From Sulfurimonas sp. (lineage in GTDB: Bacteria; Campylobacterota; Campylobacteria; Campylobacterales; Sulfurimonadaceae), in NCBI RefSeq assembly GCF_026991475.1, contig NZ_JALXBK010000115.1, positions 1 to 34,934 of the forward strand: a stretch of 34,934 nucleotides of DNA, read 5' to 3'. The position numbers were made by a program, and so were the translations under genes. Positions 31,171 through 34,934 of this stretch are shown piece by piece (position 1 is the stretch's first letter; each line of letters begins with the position of its first letter). The notes under the pieces were generated by a model that worked only from the letters and a program-made list of their open reading frames with translations, was not told where the DNA came from and ran no database searches.

Positions 31171-32925
31171 ATGAGATATAAAGTAAAATTTATAAACCGG
31201 GTGATTTATATTATTATATTTATTTGGACTATTATAGTTTTGGGTGCTGTTTTAGTAAATGTAAAAAATAACTATGGTTATGCAGACTCTCTTGTAAAAA
31301 CTGAAGCCATTGTAAGTGTAAAAAAAGATTTGGCATACCGCTCTTGGATTGCTTCACATGGCGGTATTTATGTTCCCATAACAAAAAGTACACCTCCCAA
31401 TCCTTATCTTTCATATATAAAAAATCGTGATGTTTGTACAACTGCTGGACAACATTTAACACTTATGAATCCTGCATATACACTTTCCCAAATGATGCAT
31501 GATTACACAAAGCTTTATGGAATAAAAGGTCATACTACAAGTTTAGTACTTATAAACCCAAAGAATAAGCCTGATGCATGGGAAAAGAAGGTGCTTGAAG
31601 AGGCAGAAATTACAAGAAAATCCTACTCAACTAAAGAAGATATGGGTGGTGAAGAGTACTTCCGTTACCTTAGACCATTAGTGACGAAAAAGTCGTGTCT
31701 GAAATGCCATGCTTTTCAAGGTTATAAAGAGGGTGACATTCGAGGGGGTGTCTCTGTTTCTATTCCTCTGAAACCTTATTATGCTGAAGCATTTAAACAC
31801 TCTTTTGAAGAGACAGCTGCTTTACTTTTTATATATCTACTTGGCTTAGGTGTTATATTTTATGGTAAAAAAAGAGCAAAAGAGCTTTTAGAAGATAAAA
31901 TAAAAGATTATGAACAGCATATATTTTCTCTTGTAAATATCATAGAAAAAAGGGACAGCTACACAGCTGGACACTCTAAAAGGGTTGCAAAATACTCTGT
32001 ACTTATAGCTGAGCAAATGGGTTATAATGAAGATAAACTTGACGATTTGTATCGTGCTTGTATGCTTCATGATATTGGAAAAATTTCTACACCAGATTCT
32101 ATTTTACTAAAGCCGGGGCGCTTAACTCCTTTAGAGTATGAAATTATTAAAGAGCATGTTGTTGTGAGTTATGAACTCTTAAGTGGTGTTGATATTTATA
32201 AAGATATTGCAGAGATTGTAAGGCATCACCATGAACACTATGATGGAAGCGGCTATCCGCAAGGCCTTAAGGGAGATGAAATTCCTATGCTGTCTCAGAT
32301 TATGACTGTTGCAGACTCTTTTGACGCAATGACGACCAATAGAATTTATAAGACGAGAAAAGATGTCTCTGTAGCACTTAGTGAGATGCAGCATTTGGCA
32401 GGAAAACAGTTTTACTCTGAGGTTGTAAGAGCGGCATTAGTTGCCCTAAAAGATATATCTGTCGAGATGGAAATATCACAGCAGCCAAAAAGTAAAATAG
32501 AAAAAGAGCGTTTTTCTTACTTTTATAAAGATCAGGTAACTGATGTCTATAACAAAGATTACCTAGAATTTGTGTTGGCATATAACCATACTGATGAGTT
32601 TAATATGCATTGTCTCAGTGCAGTTTCGTTGCATAATTTTAATCAATACAATAAAAAACATGGTTGGAATGAGGGCGATAAACTTCTTAAAAAGTTTGCA
32701 CAGGTTTTAGTCAATATAAATAAAAGTGAACTTGTTTTTCGAGTTTTTGGAGATAGTTTTATAGTTTTAAACTCTGAGCATTTTGATTTAAGCAAACATT
32801 TAGATGTGTTAAATGAGGTTTTAGAGGGGAGTGGTGTTTCAATTTCTGTAAAGCATTCTGATATGAGAACTGAAGATATAAAAATGCTTAGTGACATCGA
32901 AGCCCTTATAAGGCGTAAAGGCTAA
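31171..32925 (+). CDS. haem-binding DUF3365 sensor with HD-GYP domain and degenerate GGDEF tail
   Basis: A membrane-anchored signalling protein of 584 residues. Order: membrane helix (about 10-30); periplasmic DUF3365/Tll0287-like sensor (about 35-205) with a c-type haem site CLKCH (176-180); second helix (about 212-231); HD-GYP phosphodiesterase (about 250-430). The catalytic H300-D301 (HDIGK), HHHEHYDGSGYP and GYP (361-363) are intact, so c-di-GMP hydrolysis is expected. The C terminus (about 450-584) looks like a GGDEF fold, with DQVTDVYNKDYLE and NEGDKLLKKFAQVL, but the signature reads FGDSF (526-530) instead of GGDEF and is probably not a cyclase. Its stop overlaps the convergent metF-like stop by four bases. 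Confidence 0.9.
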   Translation: MRYKVKFINRVIYIIIFIWTIIVLGAVLVNVKNNYGYADSLVKTEAIVSVKKDLAYRSWIASHGGIYVPITKSTPPNPYLSYIKNRDVCTTAGQHLTLMNPAYTLSQMMHDYTKLYGIKGHTTSLVLINPKNKPDAWEKKVLEEAEITRKSYSTKEDMGGEEYFRYLRPLVTKKSCLKCHAFQGYKEGDIRGGVSVSIPLKPYYAEAFKHSFEETAALLFIYLLGLGVIFYGKKRAKELLEDKIKDYEQHIFSLVNIIEKRDSYTAGHSKRVAKYSVLIAEQMGYNEDKLDDLYRACMLHDIGKISTPDSILLKPGRLTPLEYEIIKEHVVVSYELLSGVDIYKDIAEIVRHHHEHYDGSGYPQGLKGDEIPMLSQIMTVADSFDAMTTNRIYKTRKDVSVALSEMQHLAGKQFYSEVVRAALVALKDISVEMEISQQPKSKIEKERFSYFYKDQVTDVYNKDYLEFVLAYNHTDEFNMHCLSAVSLHNFNQYNKKHGWNEGDKLLKKFAQVLVNINKSELVFRVFGDSFIVLNSEHFDLSKHLDVLNEVLEGSGVSISVKHSDMRTEDIKMLSDIEALIRRKG

Positions 32926-33833
32926 ACGAGTATATCTTTTGCTATGTTAAATTGATTTGCTGTCATAAGGTGGATTTTTGGGTGGAGTTCTTTGAGCTCT
33001 TCAAAGAGTTTTTTACTAAGTTCAAACCCTACTTTATACTCTTCATCGACACCTTGTAGATTTGCTTTACGGAGTTTGTCTATCCAACATGGTGGAACAT
33101 TGATGCCTGGTACATGAGAAGCTAAAAACTGTGCGGTACGGAGTTTTGTGATGGGGAAAACTCCTAAAATAAGCTCTGCACTTTTATTTTCAGAGCAGCA
33201 AGCACTGTTTGCTTCTTCTTTAAGCTCTAAAAGTTGTTTTGCATTTTCTACATCATAAACAGGTTGGGTTATAATACCAACTGCACCATGTTTTATCTTC
33301 TTTTGTATTTTTTTTTGGAGCGTTTTTGGATTTTTTGCATAGGAGTTCACTACAGCAAAAGGGTAGATATGCTTAGGTGCTTCGGCAAAAGGTTTTGCTG
33401 CATAATCCATTCCAGAGTTAAACGCAGCGATGATGTCCAAAAGCAGCGATGAATCAGCTTCAAAGACACCCTTTGCGTTTGGCTGATCACTTATGGTTGC
33501 AGGGTCTCCAGTAAGCGCTAAAATAGTGCGAATATCAAATTCATTTGCACCAAGTAGGTCAGATTGGAGTGCTATTTTATTGCGGTCACGCATACTCATA
33601 GTTGCAATGACTGGCTTATGAAATCTCTCTTGGAGTAACTTAGCTCCAAAGAGCGCATTAAACTTCAATTTTGCCAGAGGATTATCTGTTGTAGAGAATC
33701 CGTCTACCATTTCATTAAGTCCAAGTGCTGCTATTTTATCAATAGTAGGCGTGAAAGTTGCAGAGTGTCCAGGGGTCGTCTCAAGTGTAATATATGTATC
33801 GTTTTTTAACTTGTTTATCAGTGTATCAAACAA
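32922..33833 (-). CDS. metF: methylenetetrahydrofolate reductase-like protein
   Basis: A 303-residue TIM-barrel protein of the MetF family, which reduces 5,10-methylene- to 5-methyl-tetrahydrofolate with FAD. Visible family blocks are YITLETTP at the N terminus (carrying the expected glutamate), ILALTGDPATISDQP, GAVGIITQPVYD, LGVFPITKLRTAQFLASHVPG with the VPP that follows, and the closing HLMTANQFN. It is a single gene with no methionine-cycle neighbours. It runs convergently with the HD-GYP gene and divergently from serB. A paralogue with a shifted role is possible, so the gene symbol is tentative. Confidence 0.82.
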   Translation of the reverse strand: MFDTLINKLKNDTYITLETTPGHSATFTPTIDKIAALGLNEMVDGFSTTDNPLAKLKFNALFGAKLLQERFHKPVIATMSMRDRNKIALQSDLLGANEFDIRTILALTGDPATISDQPNAKGVFEADSSLLLDIIAAFNSGMDYAAKPFAEAPKHIYPFAVVNSYAKNPKTLQKKIQKKIKHGAVGIITQPVYDVENAKQLLELKEEANSACCSENKSAELILGVFPITKLRTAQFLASHVPGINVPPCWIDKLRKANLQGVDEEYKVGFELSKKLFEELKELHPKIHLMTANQFNIAKDILV

Positions 33834-33850
33834 AAAAAGTCCTATTTCGC

Positions 33851-33856
33851 TATAAT
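33851..33856 (+). promoter_or_regulatory. predicted -10 box for serB
   Basis: TATAAT in GCTATAATTT, 31 bases before the serB ATG; transcription would start near 33863. GAGAGAAAA provides the ribosome site. The 54-base region is shared with the divergent metF-like start. Confidence 0.6.
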
Positions 33857-33887
33857 TTCGACATTATATACAAAAGAGAGAAAATTT

Positions 33888-34511
33888 ATGCTAAAACTTG
33901 CGGTATTTGACTTTGATTCGACATTAATGGATGGTGAAACTATTGACTTCTTTGCGGATGAATTAGGAATAGGTGAAGAGGTTGCGCGGATTACTGAAGA
34001 GGCTATGAGTGGGAGACTTGATTTTTTTGAGTCTTTGCAGCAAAGAGTAGGGCTTTTAAAAGGGCTTGATTATTCAGTAGTTGAAAAAATTTCCCACTCT
34101 TTACCATATATGGCTGGAGCAAAAGAGACTATTGCCGCGCTTAAAAGTCAGGGTATGACTGTTGTATGTTTTAGCGGAGGTTTTCGTACTGCTACTTCTT
34201 ATGCAAAAGATATATTGGGCTATGATGCAGACTTTTCAAATGTCTTACATGAAAAAGATGGAAAGCTTACAGGACTTGTCGGTGGAGATATGATGTTTAA
34301 TTTCTCAAAAGGCGATATGCTAGTACGTTTGCAGAATGTTTTAGGTGTAAGTAAAGAAGAGACACTTGTTTGTGGCGATGGTGCAAATGACCTTTCTATG
34401 TTTGCGCATGCTGGGACACGAGTTGCGTTTTGTGCAAGAGAGATTTTAGAGCGTGAAGCCAACATCATCATTAAAGAGAAAAATCTCTCTTTGATATTAG
34501 AAAAAATATAA
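33888..34511 (+). CDS. serB: phosphoserine phosphatase
   Basis: HAD-superfamily phosphatase completing serine synthesis. The 207 residues contain motif I DFDSTLMDGET (nucleophile D8, acid D10), motif II CFSGGF, the lysine motif SKGDML, and motif IV GDGANDLSMFAHAGTRVAF, with a helical cap after motif I that includes a MSGRLDFFESL segment matching SerB. There is no ACT domain, as is usual for short SerB proteins. It is followed 8 bases later by a small hypothetical gene in the same operon. serS for seryl-tRNA lies 4 kb away but in a separate unit. Confidence 0.93.
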   Translation: MLKLAVFDFDSTLMDGETIDFFADELGIGEEVARITEEAMSGRLDFFESLQQRVGLLKGLDYSVVEKISHSLPYMAGAKETIAALKSQGMTVVCFSGGFRTATSYAKDILGYDADFSNVLHEKDGKLTGLVGGDMMFNFSKGDMLVRLQNVLGVSKEETLVCGDGANDLSMFAHAGTRVAFCAREILEREANIIIKEKNLSLILEKI

Positions 34512-34519
34512 GGATAAAT

Positions 34520-34825
34520 ATGTTGAAAAATACAGTGTGGAGACAATACCACGATGAGAATAACTTTAGAGAAAAACTTGCAGAGTTTTGTAAGATGGAT
34601 AGTTTGGATTTAATGGAAGATGATAAAGATTTATATAGTGTTTTAAAAGCAAAGCTTACAAAAAAAGAGCTCAAACTTTTTGCTATGGATACGGCAGGTC
34701 TTGATTCTGAGGTGATTAAAAGTGAGTTTGATTATGATGATGAAGCACTAGAAAAAGCGAAATTTAAACTTTATAAAAAACTTATACAAGATAAAACTAG
34801 ACTTGCATTTGGTAGTGTTCAATAA
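34520..34825 (+). CDS. small hypothetical protein, 101 aa
   Basis: A highly charged, mostly helical, cytoplasmic protein. The segment LTKKELKLFAMDTAGLDSEV and the following helices, ending with KFKLYKKLIQDK, resemble the spacing of a sigma-region-4-type helix-turn-helix, but I recognise no family. AAGGATAAAT precedes the ATG 8 bases after serB, so it is co-transcribed. The end of a transposon begins within a few bases of its TAA, so the native C terminus may have been altered by the insertion. Confidence 0.75.
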   Translation: MLKNTVWRQYHDENNFREKLAEFCKMDSLDLMEDDKDLYSVLKAKLTKKELKLFAMDTAGLDSEVIKSEFDYDDEALEKAKFKLYKKLIQDKTRLAFGSVQ

Positions 34826-34934
34826 TCTGTGTCAGCATCGGATAATTCCTAAAATTGTATCATAAATCTAAAGCATCATCCAACCTGCCATCGAAAAAGA
34901 TGGCAAGTTGTGAGATGGTAAGTGACCAGTTCCG
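34826..34934 (-). mobile_element. right end of an insertion sequence, probably IS256 family (partial)
   Basis: Between the stop of the small hypothetical gene and the window edge lies the 3' end of a transposase gene and about 34 bases beyond it. The stretch starting CTGTGTCAGCATCGG (34827 on) is the natural place for the terminal inverted repeat. The other end is outside the window, so neither repeat nor target duplication can be confirmed. The hairpin 34881-34910 (12 paired positions, one mismatch) lies inside the transposase coding end. Confidence 0.6.
34860..34934 (-). CDS. transposase C-terminal fragment, IS256/mutator type (partial)
   Basis: The minus strand is open from the window edge to TGA 34860-34862. 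The 24 residues include RNWSLTISQLAIFFDGRLD, which matches the end pattern of mutator-family transposases (RNW, then hydrophobic QLAI-F-GR). The DDE catalytic residues would lie outside the window. With only 24 residues the family is likely but not certain. Confidence 0.6.
   Translation of the reverse strand, partial: RNWSLTISQLAIFFDGRLDDALDL

Noticed and set aside
1-34934. tRNA, rRNA or CRISPR loci
   Set aside because: All gaps are short; none shows a cloverleaf with a T-loop sequence, an rRNA-like conserved stretch, or regularly spaced direct repeats.

Overview
The window is A+T-rich bacterial chromosome, most likely from a Campylobacterota (epsilonproteobacterial) lineage such as Sulfurimonas or Sulfurovum. 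I base this on the codon and base composition, the GCTATAAT-type -10 boxes, the family style of SerS, YwbE, SerB and MetF, and a DUF3365-type haem sensor. This is family recognition by eye, not a database result.

Left part (about 1-23,340). Almost everything lies on the minus strand. Reading in the direction of transcription, fifteen genes run from ppsA (start 23030) to pdhC (stop 3581) with no gap above about 20 bases: PEP synthase, an HdeD/DUF308 membrane protein, class I fructose-bisphosphate aldolase, an AhpD-like protein, a second dihydrolipoamide-dehydrogenase-like flavoprotein, enolase, GAPDH, a UPF0182 membrane protein, a P-type H+-ATPase, a LOG-family nucleosidase, a DUF4010 membrane protein, a small polytopic membrane protein, then pyruvate dehydrogenase E1-alpha, E1-beta and E2. 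A CRP/FNR-like palindrome sits at about -41.5 of the promoter predicted for ppsA. After pdhC come a 267-base nested inverted-repeat element and one plus-strand hypothetical gene. A second minus-strand operon follows: lpd (E3), lipB and lipA. The theme is pyruvate/PEP/triose metabolism, with the lipoate machinery PDH needs, joined to proton-motive or ion-stress membrane proteins.

Middle (23,200-28,800). An A+T-rich pair of glycosyltransferases is followed on the map by an envelope/sensing unit. In transcription order it is a Met/His/Gln-rich exported protein, a small outer-membrane beta-barrel with a calcium-type repeat, an OmpR-family response regulator and a histidine kinase. The regulator has no ATG, GTG or TTG start that keeps its receiver domain whole; only an ATT with a good Shine-Dalgarno does. 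A decayed ArsR-family regulator lies on the plus strand at 28,591-28,801.

Right part (28,800-34,934). Here are ywbE, serS and a ModA-like binding protein (minus), a haem-binding HD-GYP protein with a degenerate GGDEF tail (plus), a MetF-like reductase (minus), serB and a small hypothetical gene (plus). The last 75 bases are the 3' end of a minus-strand transposase that looks like the IS256/mutator family and runs off the window.

I saw no rRNA, tRNA or CRISPR array.
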